Made by a program: the position numbers and the translations under genes. DNA of 64,000 nucleotides from Arthrobacter citreus (GTDB lineage: Bacteria; Bacillota; Bacilli; Bacillales; Bacillaceae_G), in assembly GCA_013200995.1 (NCBI GenBank), contig CP053688.1:2294001-2358000 (forward strand), given 5' to 3'. This document shows, piece after piece, positions 28,434 through 36,527 of the stretch (position 1 is the first letter of the stretch; each line of letters starts with the position of its first letter). The notes below the pieces were generated by a model. It saw only the letters and a program-made list of their open reading frames with translations, did no database searches and was not told the origin of the DNA.

Positions 28434-29483
28434 CTAGCTATTTATTAAACTACGTTTTTGTTCTACTAAAGGCATAACTTGCCTAGAAAAGCGTTCCATT
28501 TCCTCTAGTTGAGGAGAGAATTGTAATAATAGTAAGTCTAAGCCCACTTCTTCGTATTGTAAAATTCGATCTGCAATTTGTTCAGGGGTTCCAACTAAGT
28601 TTGGTCGTAACCCTCGATTTGAAACCGAATAATCTTGTAATTGTATTTGTTGCTCTAATTGTGATTTTGTTGTGAAATCTTTAAACCCTGCATAACCGCT
28701 AGATTCCTTTACGGATGTTATTTTTTCAAGCTCTGCAAAAGCTTCTTCTTCTGTATCGCGGCAAATAACATAAGCAGCCATACCGAAAGAACTAAATGGT
28801 GCATTAGTAGTTTGTTCGCGGCGAACTCTCATATCATTTATTTTTCGAGCAATCTCTTCAACTGTTCCACCATGCATCACATAAGCATCACATTTTTCAG
28901 CAATTGTTTGCTTACCTTTTTCACTTTCACCTCCAGCATAGAGAAGTGGATTAGGTCTTTGAACAGGTTTTGGAGCAAGCTTCGTTTCTTTTAAATCATA
29001 AAATTGGCCAGAATAATTGAAGGTTTCTTCTGTCCATAACCCTTTTAGAACATCAATAAACTCTTCAGTTCGCGCATAACGCTCATCGTGCTCTGTAAAA
29101 ATGCCACCGTATTGACGCGCTTCTTCTGCCCACCAAGCAGAAACTACGTTTAACGTAAAACGGCCATTACTGATTTGATCGATATTTGCTGCCATTTTCG
29201 CTGTTACAGCTGGATTATGAAAACCAGGGCGTATTGCTGTCATAATTTCAATTTTTTCCGTCACTGCTGCTAGAGCAGCTGCAGTCGACCAAGCTTCAAG
29301 TGAATCATGTTCTGGTCCTTTTATATCATTTAAATATAATTCAGCTATTAAAGTAGTTGAGTAACCCCATTTTTCTGCTGATTGAATAACTTCTTTAGCA
29401 TAATCAAAGGTTGGTGGCATCTTTTCGTCGTCCACATTTCTTAACCATCCTCCAAAAATCGGTAACCAAAAACCATATTTCAT
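28434..29483 (-). CDS. LLM-class flavin-dependent monooxygenase, SsuD-like (349 aa)
   Basis: FMN-dependent two-component monooxygenase of the bacterial luciferase family. It begins KYGFWLPIFGGWLRN. Family signatures include AALAAVTEKIEIMTAIRPG, the RFTLNVVSAWWAEEARQYG segment and PLLYAGGESEKGKQT. Relatives cleave C-S bonds of alkanesulfonates, dimethyl sulfone derivatives or similar compounds using FMNH2 made by a partner reductase. No reductase gene is adjacent. It is the first gene after a SAM-I riboswitch, which strongly suggests induction when sulfur or methionine is short. The exact substrate is unknown. Confidence 0.9.
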   Translation of the reverse strand: MKYGFWLPIFGGWLRNVDDEKMPPTFDYAKEVIQSAEKWGYSTTLIAELYLNDIKGPEHDSLEAWSTAAALAAVTEKIEIMTAIRPGFHNPAVTAKMAANIDQISNGRFTLNVVSAWWAEEARQYGGIFTEHDERYARTEEFIDVLKGLWTEETFNYSGQFYDLKETKLAPKPVQRPNPLLYAGGESEKGKQTIAEKCDAYVMHGGTVEEIARKINDMRVRREQTTNAPFSSFGMAAYVICRDTEEEAFAELEKITSVKESSGYAGFKDFTTKSQLEQQIQLQDYSVSNRGLRPNLVGTPEQIADRILQYEEVGLDLLLLQFSPQLEEMERFSRQVMPLVEQKRSLINS

Positions 29484-29647
29484 TTTTATTCTCTCCCTTA
29501 TTATTCAAATAAACAAGTTAACTATCAACTAAGCTTGCATTTTGTTTAAATAAAAAATTTTATAAAAGTAAGTTATAAAACAAATTCCTTAACATCTTGT
29601 AGAATGATTAAGAGATCCCCCCTGTAATTGAAAAATATATAAAAACA

Positions 29648-29677
29648 TAAAAAGCCTCTTTCATTCAGAAAGAGGCA
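29648..29677 (-). terminator. Riboswitch-controlled terminator upstream of the LLM monooxygenase gene
   Basis: GCCTCTTTC pairs with GAAAGAGGC around a short loop, followed by five Ts on the minus strand. It lies directly after the SAM-I aptamer and 165 bases before the coding start, so it is the expression platform. Confidence 0.9.
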
Positions 29678-29695
29678 TCGGAAACGATTGTTTTC

Positions 29696-29803
29696 GACTT
29701 ATCTATCAGAATGATTTCATTCTGCAGGAAGTGGCACCGTTCCTTTTCAAGGAGGTTGCCGGACGTCATAGGGCCTGATCCCTCGGTCACTCTCGATAAG
29801 TTT
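29696..29803 (-). promoter_or_regulatory. SAM-I (S-box) riboswitch aptamer
   Basis: The minus strand reads CTTATCGAGAG, then GACCGAGGGATCAGGCCCTA, GACGTCCGGCAACC, GGTGCCA, TTCCTGCAG and GATAAG. This is the S-box consensus in the right order. P1 is formed by CTTATC with GATAAG. SAM binding should favour the terminator at 29654 and turn the operon off when methionine/SAM is plentiful. Confidence 0.95.
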
Positions 29804-29827
29804 CTGTTATGTAATTTCATTAATTGA

Positions 29828-29856
29828 ATAATAAATCCTAGTAAACTGATTGTCAA
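29828..29856 (-). promoter_or_regulatory. Sigma-A promoter of the SAM-riboswitch operon
   Basis: On the minus strand TTGACA (29856-29851), exactly 17 bases, then TATTAT (29833-29828), ending about 25 bases before the aptamer. Confidence 0.85.
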
Positions 29857-30103
29857 TATCGGATTTCAAATCTCTCTATATTGATAACGCTTTCATCGTT
29901 GTTATTATTAGAAAAAATAAAATTTTATAAATTTTTTATAATATATAATAATTGTTTGTTTACGAGTTGAGATTTGCCTTTACATTTGTGTAGATGTTTA
30001 GATTTTTGGAGTCATCGATCAACAACAAAATCAGATGTACATACTGATCAAGTTTAAATTGATTAGTTGACTCAAAAAAATAATGACCACCACGATTCAT
30101 AAC

Positions 30104-30550
30104 TCATTTATGAATCGGTGAGGGGCTTTTGGTTACTGACAATTCAAAGTTTTTTTTATTGTTTTTTAAAATATTTTCCGTTCCTGCTTCTAAAGCAATT
30201 TGATAATATGAACATTTGTACTCGATGATTTCCATTGTTTTTTTTAATTCTTCCATCTGTGCCTCTACATTCGCTTTTCTTTCCATAAACAAGTCATATC
30301 TTAGTTGTAATGTGGAATCTCCGTCAGAACACCATTCTATGAAATTTTTAATTTCCTTTATTGGCATCCCTGTAGATTTCAGACACTCAATTATTTTTAA
30401 CGCCTCTATATCAGATTCTTTAAAAACTCGTATACCACTGGTTGTCCGTTTCACAAAAGGCATAAGCCCTTCTTTGTCATAGTATCGCAAAGTATATACA
30501 GTAAGTTTCAATTCTTTTGCTACTTCCCCGATTGAATATGTTTTCAACAC
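30104..30550 (-). CDS. adhR: MerR-family regulator, AdhR-like (148 aa)
   Basis: DNA-binding regulator with an N-terminal MerR helix-turn-helix (YSIGEVAKELKLTVYTLRYY), the wing TSGIRVF and a long coiled dimerisation helix. Cys56 (IIECLKST) sits where B. subtilis AdhR has its aldehyde-reactive Cys52; that alignment is by eye. It is divergent from an alcohol dehydrogenase very like AdhA, as expected for an AdhR-AdhA pair responding to formaldehyde or methylglyoxal. The promoter of the dehydrogenase has the 19-base spacer typical of MerR control. Confidence 0.82.
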   Translation of the reverse strand: MLKTYSIGEVAKELKLTVYTLRYYDKEGLMPFVKRTTSGIRVFKESDIEALKIIECLKSTGMPIKEIKNFIEWCSDGDSTLQLRYDLFMERKANVEAQMEELKKTMEIIEYKCSYYQIALEAGTENILKNNKKNFELSVTKSPSPIHK

Positions 30551-30675
30551 TTATCTTCCTCTCTTTATGATTTAGCCCCTGAGCCAACTCTATTATTATG
30601 AAGGGATTTTATCATGTTATTTTTTTTATGTCACAAAAAAGAAACTTGGATTCCTCAAAAAAATAATTTAATCGC

Positions 30676-30706
30676 TTGACCTAGAGTTAACTAGAGGGAT
30701 TATGAT
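30676..30706 (+). promoter_or_regulatory. MerR-type promoter of the alcohol dehydrogenase with operator in a 19-bp spacer
   Basis: TTGACC and TATGAT are separated by 19 bases instead of 17, and the spacer holds a partial dyad centred on AGTTAACT. MerR proteins untwist such over-long spacers to activate transcription. Confidence 0.8.
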
Positions 30707-30807
30707 GATGGTGCAAGAGAATAAATTTAAGATAAATATCTATGTAGAGTTTAACCTGAGTGATTTGTTTTGTTCTCTTTATAAATATTTTTTAGGAGGT
30801 TTTATTT

Positions 30808-31848
30808 ATGATAACTGCAAAAGCAAGAGCTGTAGATGGTCCTGACAAGTCCTTTCGAGCTGCTGAGATTAAACGACGTGATCTTGATTTAAATGATGTT
30901 CTAATTGAAATAAAATACGCTGGAATTTGCCATTCCGACATTCATACTGCACATGGAGAATGGGGTCATGTGCACTACCCACTTGTACCGGGACATGAAA
31001 TTGCCGGAATAGTAACGGATGTAGGAGCAGAGGTAGCGAAATACAAGGCTGGCGATCGAGTTGGTGTTGGTTGTATGGTTGACTCATGCGGCGATTGTGC
31101 AAACTGCCGTAAAGGAGAAGAACAATACTGTCTTAAAGGAAATACACCTACTTATGCTGGCGTTGACAAATATGGCGAGCCAACTCAGGGTGGTTACTCA
31201 ACCCACATTGTTGTAACAGAAGATTTCGTGGTTAAAATACCTGATAACATTGAACTTGATGTTGCTGCACCATTACTTTGTGCAGGTATCACTACATATT
31301 CTCCATTAAACCATTGGGGAGCAGGGCCTGGTAAGAAGGTCGCTGTAATTGGTATGGGTGGACTTGGGCATATGGCAGTTAAAATTGCACATGCACTCGG
31401 TGCAGAGGTAACCGTTCTGTCACAAACATTGAACAAAAAAGACGACGGTTTACAATTTGGAGCAAGCCACTATTACGCTACAAACGATCCAGAAACATTT
31501 AAAAATCTTGCAGGAACCTTTGATTTAATTATTAACACTGTAAGTGCAAAAATAAATATGGATGCTTATTTAAGGCTACTCAGTCTAGATGGTACGCTAG
31601 TAAATGTCGGTGCCCCAGCAGAGCCGTTATCTCTAAGTGTTTTTTCACTTATAGGTCATCGTCGTTCATTTGCAGGCTCTATGATTGGAGGAATTCGTGA
31701 GACTCAAGAGATGTTAGACTTCTGTGGAAAACATAACATTGTCCCTAACATTGAAGTTATTTCTGCCGATCACATTGAGGAAGCATACAAGCGAGTTTTA
31801 GCATCAGATGTGAAATATCGATTCGTGATCGACACTAGCACAATTTAA
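30808..31848 (+). CDS. adhA: Zinc-dependent NAD(P) alcohol dehydrogenase, AdhA-like (346 aa)
   Basis: Cytosolic medium-chain dehydrogenase. Catalytic zinc ligands are in GICHSDIHTAHGEWG and PGHEIAG. The structural zinc lobe has four Cys in CGDCANCRKGEEQYC. The Rossmann motif is GMGGLGHMAVKIA. Length and sequence pattern are those of B. subtilis AdhA, which reduces or detoxifies aldehydes. The start is ATG after TTAGGAGG. It is divergent from the MerR regulator and is followed by its own terminator. Confidence 0.92.
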   Translation: MITAKARAVDGPDKSFRAAEIKRRDLDLNDVLIEIKYAGICHSDIHTAHGEWGHVHYPLVPGHEIAGIVTDVGAEVAKYKAGDRVGVGCMVDSCGDCANCRKGEEQYCLKGNTPTYAGVDKYGEPTQGGYSTHIVVTEDFVVKIPDNIELDVAAPLLCAGITTYSPLNHWGAGPGKKVAVIGMGGLGHMAVKIAHALGAEVTVLSQTLNKKDDGLQFGASHYYATNDPETFKNLAGTFDLIINTVSAKINMDAYLRLLSLDGTLVNVGAPAEPLSLSVFSLIGHRRSFAGSMIGGIRETQEMLDFCGKHNIVPNIEVISADHIEEAYKRVLASDVKYRFVIDTSTI

Positions 31849-31860
31849 TAGTTTTTAAAG

Positions 31861-31897
31861 AGATGTCCCAAAAGCATAGTTTTTGAGACATCTTTTT
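31861..31897 (+). terminator. Terminator of the alcohol dehydrogenase gene
   Basis: AGATGTC and GACATCT with flanking A/T pairs form the stem, followed by five Ts. Confidence 0.85.
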
Positions 31898-32000
31898 ACT
31901 ATAGACTGGCTAAAGAAATAACTTATTTAAAACAACAGATGTAGCCATTAATGATATTCGTCCAACTGTTTGATTAGATATAAGTTTAAGAGAAAATAAA

Positions 32001-32415
32001 ATGATAAAACATGAAGAAGTAAAAAATGGTGTCATATTCCCTGTCGGCTAAAAAAATGAAGCATTTGCACAATTTTTTGTAGGACAAAGTTATCTTAAAA
32101 GCTTAATTGCCGATCCAAATGTAAATGTTGGTGTTGGTAATGTGACCTTTGAGCCAGGTTGCAGAAATAATTGGCATGTCCATCGAGATGGATTTCAAAT
32201 TTTATTAGTAACTGATGGAGAAGGTTGGTACCAAGAAGAAGGGAAGCCCGCACAATTCTTAAAGGCCGGGGATGTAATCATCACTCACGATGGCGTGAAC
32301 CATTGGCATGGTGCTGCGAAAGATAGTTGGTTTTTAGCACATTGCAATAACTGCAGGTACCCCAGAATGGTTGGAACCTGTTACAGATGAAGGATATGAA
32401 ACTTCTACTAAATAA
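32001..32415 (+). pseudogene. Cupin-domain protein, inactivated by a stop codon and a frameshift
   Basis: The frame starts MIKHEEVKNGVIFPVG and meets TAA (32049-32051), then continues in frame as KNEAFAQFFVGQSYL. The cupin metal site is still readable in NWHVHRDGFQILLVTDG (two His) and VNHWHGAAKDSW. Near 32345 two bases appear to be missing; the natural ending TAGTPEWLEPVTDEGYETS is in another frame and stops at 32415. The pattern resembles small cupins of the hydroxynitrile-lyase/carboxymuconolactone-associated type. With two lesions it is not expected to make protein, although the second half has an open frame of 82 codons. Confidence 0.85.
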
Positions 32416-32424
32416 ATTTCAAAT

Positions 32425-32460
32425 AGTAACGCGTCGAAACATTGTATTCGATGCGTTACT
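32425..32460. terminator. Strong stem-loop between the cupin pseudogene and the GNAT gene
   Basis: AGTAACGC-TCGA arms face TCGA-GCGTTACT around a seven-base loop. No clear T-run follows on either side, so its role as a terminator is likely but not certain. Confidence 0.5.
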
Positions 32461-32525
32461 ATTGTCGATGATTCATTGACCAAACTGTGACCAACTTTTC
32501 ATCTCAATATTTGTTATACAATCTA

Positions 32526-33023
32526 TTAATTGGCCTCTTTTAATTTAACTAAATTATACCAACTCACTCCACCATGTTTTGAATCAGATAAACCATGATT
32601 TACAAATCCTAGCTTTTCATAAAAAGAAACTAATTCCTGTTTGCATGTTAAAGTAATTCCTAATCTTTCGTTTTCCTCTACAAGCTCGTCCATTTTTTCA
32701 ATTAAGCTTTTTGCAATCCCTTGTTTTCTTGCCTGTTTGGAAACTGCCAATCCTAAAATACTTTGATAGCCACCTTGATCCGGATTCAATTTAATTTTCT
32801 CAAAAAGATCATCTGTTATATACGGTTGGTTAATGATTGGGCCATTAATATAACCAAGAATCTCCCCGTCTTTTTCGGCAACAATAAATGTATCGGGGAT
32901 TAATTGAATCCTCTCTATAAATGCTTCTTTTGTAGCAGCTTCTTCTTTTGAAAAGCCTTCATTTTCAATCGTTATTAACTGTTTTAAATCTGAACTTTGA
33001 ACATTTCTTAAAGATAATACCAT
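32526..33023 (-). CDS. GNAT-family N-acetyltransferase (165 aa)
   Basis: Acetyl-CoA-dependent acyltransferase. The coenzyme-binding core is in LGLAVSKQARKQGIAKSLIEKM (about 92-113; QARKQGIA corresponds to the Q/R-x-x-G-x-G/A loop). LGITLTCKQELVSFYEKLGFVNHG is typical of the fold's end. The substrate is not predictable, although the pattern is near arylalkylamine/aminoglycoside-type members. The start is ATG after AAAGGGGAT. It is a single-gene unit. Confidence 0.85.
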   Translation of the reverse strand: MVLSLRNVQSSDLKQLITIENEGFSKEEAATKEAFIERIQLIPDTFIVAEKDGEILGYINGPIINQPYITDDLFEKIKLNPDQGGYQSILGLAVSKQARKQGIAKSLIEKMDELVEENERLGITLTCKQELVSFYEKLGFVNHGLSDSKHGGVSWYNLVKLKEAN

Positions 33024-33255
33024 TGCTTGATCCCCTTTTTATGACTTTACTTTTCGAGTACTGATTATATTATATATCACCGTTCAATAAATAAGGATTC
33101 TTTTAAAATATGTATTGAATGATAAACCCTAGTGGTGTATTCATTTTAAAAGCATACACGTAAACCCATATGGGCCACCCATATTCTCAGTTTTTAGGAC
33201 GGCCCTTTGTATGTTTCTTAATGAAATACAATTTTCCCTTTTGAGTAGACAATTT

Positions 33256-33882
33256 TTAAATGCTAGTAGTGATCAGTTTTAATCCTAATGCGAAGAAAAT
33301 AATTGTAGCTGTGATATTCATATATTCGTTAAATCGTGGATTTTTTAATAATCGATCTCGAAATGTTCCTGAGAAATAGCCTAAAGAGCTAAATATTAAT
33401 GCCGTTAAAATGATAAAAATTAAACCTAGAATACACATTTGTAACGCGACGTGTGGTGCTTTGTAGTCTACAAATTGTGGAAGAAAGGTAAGGTAAAAAA
33501 TGGCTACTTTTGGATTTAATATATTCATTAGCAATCCTTTAAAAAACAAACCTTTTGTTTCACTATTATTCTCATTGTTAAGACTTAGTACTCCCTTTCG
33601 ATGTTTCAGAGATTTATATGCGAGATAAAATAAATAAATTGCTCCCAACGATTTGAAGATCGTAAATAACACAACTGAAGTTTTTATAATAAGGGAAAGA
33701 CCAAGCGCTGCTGCTAATGTGTGTACGATATTCCCTAAACTTAACCCCATCGCAGTGACCACTCCAGCTCTCCTACCATTTGTCATTCCTTGTGTAAGAG
33801 TAAAAATTAAATCTGGACCGGGAATAATAATTAAAATAATGGCTGTTCCAATAAAAAGTAATAATGTTGTTGAATCAAACAT
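33256..33882 (-). CDS. LysE/RhtB-family amino-acid exporter (208 aa)
   Basis: Inner-membrane efflux protein with about six hydrophobic segments. The family opening IIIPGPDLIFTLTQGMTNGRRAG and the central GLLMNILNPKVAIFYLTFLPQF are clear. The start is placed at the ATG at 33882, behind GAAAGGGG. An in-frame ATG 11 codons upstream has no ribosome site. It follows the MerR gene by 60 bases on the same strand, so the pair may be a sensor and its exporter. Confidence 0.88.
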   Translation of the reverse strand: MFDSTTLLLFIGTAIILIIIPGPDLIFTLTQGMTNGRRAGVVTAMGLSLGNIVHTLAAALGLSLIIKTSVVLFTIFKSLGAIYLFYLAYKSLKHRKGVLSLNNENNSETKGLFFKGLLMNILNPKVAIFYLTFLPQFVDYKAPHVALQMCILGLIFIILTALIFSSLGYFSGTFRDRLLKNPRFNEYMNITATIIFFALGLKLITTSI

Positions 33883-33921
33883 TTGAAAACCCCTTTCAAA
33901 ATTAGTCATAAACAAAATATA

Positions 33922-33943
33922 AACCCTCCGGTTACAGGAGGGT
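33922..33943 (-). terminator. Short hairpin between the MerR and LysE genes
   Basis: ACCCTCC and GGAGGGT form a stem on the minus strand, followed by a weak T/A tail. It may attenuate read-through into the exporter gene. Confidence 0.4.
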
Positions 33944-34761
33944 CAATAGCTTATTGGGATTTGCAATTCAGTTAAATAATCAGCTTTGTTTTTTGAAATA
34001 TAATGATCAATAATCGTCCGTTCAATCGAGTCACCTATTATTTCAAGTCCATTTTCTGCAATATAATTCAATAAAATTTTGTAATACATCGAAGATTCCA
34101 TATGGTTTCCTCTATAATAAATACAGGCGTATTTCCCTTCCTGAAGTGTAGAAATAAGTGGACTTTGAAGATCATCATCCTCCGTAAATAATAGAATTGA
34201 ATTATATTCGTCAAACTTAGTATTTTTTATATGATCTAGACTAACAGTTAGACCTACCCCTCCAATAAAGATAGAAGAACTTAAATTTGACAAATCCTCT
34301 AATCTTCTCAAAGTAACTTCAAGCTCTGGTTCCGAACTGATTCTTTCCATTAATCTTACAATCGTTTTTTCTTTCATTTCTTTTATGAAAGGAACTTCTA
34401 ATTCCTTTATTTCTCTTGCTGTTCTTATATCCATAATTCGATTTTGAAATCGTTGTTTTACTCTTTCTAATTCTCTTATCTTTTGCTCAGTTAATTGTTT
34501 TTGTTCCTCAAGTAGAAACAAAAAACTGTCAATATCTCGGTTTTCTAAATGTTGTTTGATTTCCTTTAAAGAAAAGCCTAATTCCTTTAAATAGTGAATG
34601 GTGTTTAGGTGCTCAAATTGTTCGGTGGAATAGTATCGATAACCGTTGTTTTTGTCTGTATGTATTGGTTTTAACAAACTAATTTCATCATAATATCTAA
34701 GGGTTTTTATAGTCGTATTATGGAGCTTTGCCATTTCTCCAATTGAAAATCGATTCTTCAT
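33943..34761 (-). CDS. MerR-family regulator with GyrI-like effector domain, BmrR/BltR type (272 aa)
   Basis: Multidrug-sensing type of transcription factor. An N-terminal MerR domain (RFSIGEMAKLHNTTIKTLRYY, then the wing NNGYRYYS) is followed by a coiled linker at about 80-120. The C-terminal effector domain of about 140 residues is of the GyrI/BmrR kind. It is adjacent to a LysE-type exporter on the same strand, which may be its target. The ligand is unknown. Confidence 0.85.
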   Translation of the reverse strand: MKNRFSIGEMAKLHNTTIKTLRYYDEISLLKPIHTDKNNGYRYYSTEQFEHLNTIHYLKELGFSLKEIKQHLENRDIDSFLFLLEEQKQLTEQKIRELERVKQRFQNRIMDIRTAREIKELEVPFIKEMKEKTIVRLMERISSEPELEVTLRRLEDLSNLSSSIFIGGVGLTVSLDHIKNTKFDEYNSILLFTEDDDLQSPLISTLQEGKYACIYYRGNHMESSMYYKILLNYIAENGLEIIGDSIERTIIDHYISKNKADYLTELQIPISY

Positions 34762-35060
34762 TATAATCTTCCTTTAGTACAAAATTATATTATTTCTATC
34801 ATACTTGATTTTGAGTTATTAAACTAACTCAATTCGTATCCAAAATTGTTTTCTCCCCCAATTCTCCTTAAACAAGTGCCTTTTAAACTTTTTAAACAGA
34901 TTAAAAGAATACAAAAGTAAGAGTTAGCTGTTCTATAGTTTTGTTTTGTAAGGTTCGAAATGTTGTCACACTTTTTATATTTTATACACATCTTTTTTTG
35001 TTAAAATTCAATAAAACTTTAATGAATTTTTAATAAACGAATAAGAACACGGAGATGTAT
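34762..35060. other. Intergenic region, nothing recognised
   Basis: 299 AT-rich bases between the MerR start and a broken small secreted-protein gene. No clear feature apart from likely promoters of the flanking genes. Confidence 0.3.
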
Positions 35061-35278
35061 ATGAAAAAAATTTTATACTCATTTTTAACACTGTTATTCG
35101 TTTTTAGTTTTATAAAACCGGTATTTGCAATAGAATAAAATTTTAGTAATGATAGTAGTTTAAATGATTACACAAAAGAAGAATGCCATGGTATTCAATT
35201 TATTGGAGCATAGAAGGAACTGGTACAGCTAAAAAAGCTTTTGGCGTGGAATTTAAAAAAACATACACTTATAAATAA
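35061..35278 (+). pseudogene. Small secreted protein, inactivated
   Basis: An ATG after a GGAGATG ribosome site begins a clean signal peptide, KKILYSFLTLLFVFSFIKP, with cleavage after VFA. It meets TAA right after Glu25. The frame then continues as NFSNDSSLNDYTKEE, and a shift near 35190 leads to SIEGTGTAKKAFGVEFKKTY and a stop at 35278. I do not recognise the family. The two lesions suggest a recently decayed gene of about 70 codons. Confidence 0.6.
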
Positions 35279-35296
35279 TTATTGAGGTATTTAAAC

Positions 35297-35515
35297 ATGA
35301 AAAAAAACTACATATTTATATTTTTGATGTTCATTATACTTATCGGAAGTTTAAAAATCCCTAGTATATTAGAAACGGCATATCCATTAGATAAAGAAGA
35401 TATGGGACAAGCTTTTTATAACATTAAATATTTAGTACAAAATCTATTTTATTTGGTTTTTATTATTTTTATTAATATATTTTTATTGATTTGTTTTTAT
35501 AAGAATAAGAAGTAA
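35297..35515 (+). CDS. Small membrane protein of unknown function (72 aa)
   Basis: Two hydrophobic segments (about 4-22 and 48-67) flank a short polar loop with PLDKEDMGQAFYNIKYL. It starts with ATG at 35297 after GAGG; an in-frame TTG lies five codons upstream. It follows the broken secreted-protein gene by 18 bases and may have formed a pair with it. No family was recognised. Confidence 0.5.
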   Translation: MKKNYIFIFLMFIILIGSLKIPSILETAYPLDKEDMGQAFYNIKYLVQNLFYLVFIIFINIFLLICFYKNKK

Positions 35516-35595
35516 TACTGAAGTTACTTGTAAATCTAGTCCTTATAATCAAAGGTTTCAGGAGTTAAGCGTATTTTATCTAAGTTGTTCTAACT

Positions 35596-35637
35596 AAAAA
35601 GATTACCACTTTGAATAGTTCATAGTAGTAATCTTTT
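35596..35637. terminator. Bidirectional terminator-like hairpin
   Basis: AAAAAGATTAC and GTAATCTTTTT arms lie between convergent units, so the stem can end transcription from either side. Confidence 0.75.
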
Positions 35638-35713
35638 TCTATTTAATATTATCAGTTCGTGGACTTATTCCAACGTCTCTACATATTTTTCTTTGTATAA
35701 CATTTTGCCAAAT

Positions 35714-35753
35714 TAAAAAAAGTACAAACTGAGAGATTCTCCAGTCCGTACTT
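35714..35753 (-). terminator. Terminator of the PadR/ABC operon
   Basis: AAGTACGGACTG pairs with CAGTTTGTACTT, followed by seven Ts on the minus strand, just after the permease stop codon at 35761. Confidence 0.88.
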
Positions 35754-35760
35754 CGATATT

Positions 35761-36525
35761 TTATTTCATTCTTTTTTTATATACCTTCATTGAAATCATA
35801 TAAAATAAAATTCCAATTCCAACTAACCATAATACAGCAGTTAATATACTACCATAGTCCGGTTGCCCAGCTAAAAGTGAACGCACACTTTCAGCAATTG
35901 GTGTCATTGGTTGATTTTCGGCAAATGCTCTAAGTTTGCTACCCATATTATTTGTTGGAACGAAGGCAGAACTTACAAACATTAAGCCCATAAGCAGATA
36001 AGAGAATACGCTCGCACCTTCATACGATTTTGACATAAGTCCACATGCCACTGCAATCCAAGTGAAAGAAAATACGGTAAGCAAAATCATACCAATTGCT
36101 AATAACCATTCCACAAAATCAGCGTGAGGACGGAATCCCATGATAAAAGAAATGAGAATCACTGCAGCAACTGATAATAAATTTAATATTAAAGTTGAGA
36201 TAACATGCCCTCCAAGTATCGATGATTTAGCGATTGGCATGGAATGAAATCGATCAAATATTCCCTTTGTCATGTCTGTGTTCACTCGAACTGCTGTATA
36301 GGAAATTCCCATTCCAATACACATAAGCAACACACCTGGAACGATAAAATTCACGTAATCAACTTTATTCATTGTCATGGCACTACCGAAAATATAGACA
36401 AAAGCGAGCATAAGCATAATCGGCAAGAGGATCGTTGTAATAATAGTATCAATACTTCGAAGCGAATGCTTCATCACTCGACTGCACATTGTAAACGTAT
36501 CGCTGAAAAAATGATTTCCATTCAT
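35761..36525 (-). CDS. ABC-2 type drug exporter permease (254 aa)
   Basis: Membrane subunit of a DrrAB-like exporter. It has six hydrophobic segments with the ABC-2 pattern NFIVPGVLLMCIGMGISYTAV and AFVPTNNMGSKLRAFAENQPMTPI near the end. It begins two bases after the ATPase stop and is the last gene of a five-gene operon headed by PadR. The substrate is probably a lipophilic drug, a peptide antibiotic or a membrane component; the sequence does not say which. Confidence 0.88.
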   Translation of the reverse strand: MNGNHFFSDTFTMCSRVMKHSLRSIDTIITTILLPIMLMLAFVYIFGSAMTMNKVDYVNFIVPGVLLMCIGMGISYTAVRVNTDMTKGIFDRFHSMPIAKSSILGGHVISTLILNLLSVAAVILISFIMGFRPHADFVEWLLAIGMILLTVFSFTWIAVACGLMSKSYEGASVFSYLLMGLMFVSSAFVPTNNMGSKLRAFAENQPMTPIAESVRSLLAGQPDYGSILTAVLWLVGIGILFYMISMKVYKKRMK

Positions 36526-36527
36526 TT

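Noticed and set aside
29665..29856. A 63-codon minus-strand open frame
   Set aside because: It lies wholly in the SAM-I riboswitch, its terminator and promoter; the RNA structure explains the sequence.
33166..33184. ATATGGG/CCCATAT palindrome between the GNAT and LysE genes
   Set aside because: Short, no T-run, no partner copy; could be a weak hairpin but gives no supportable function.
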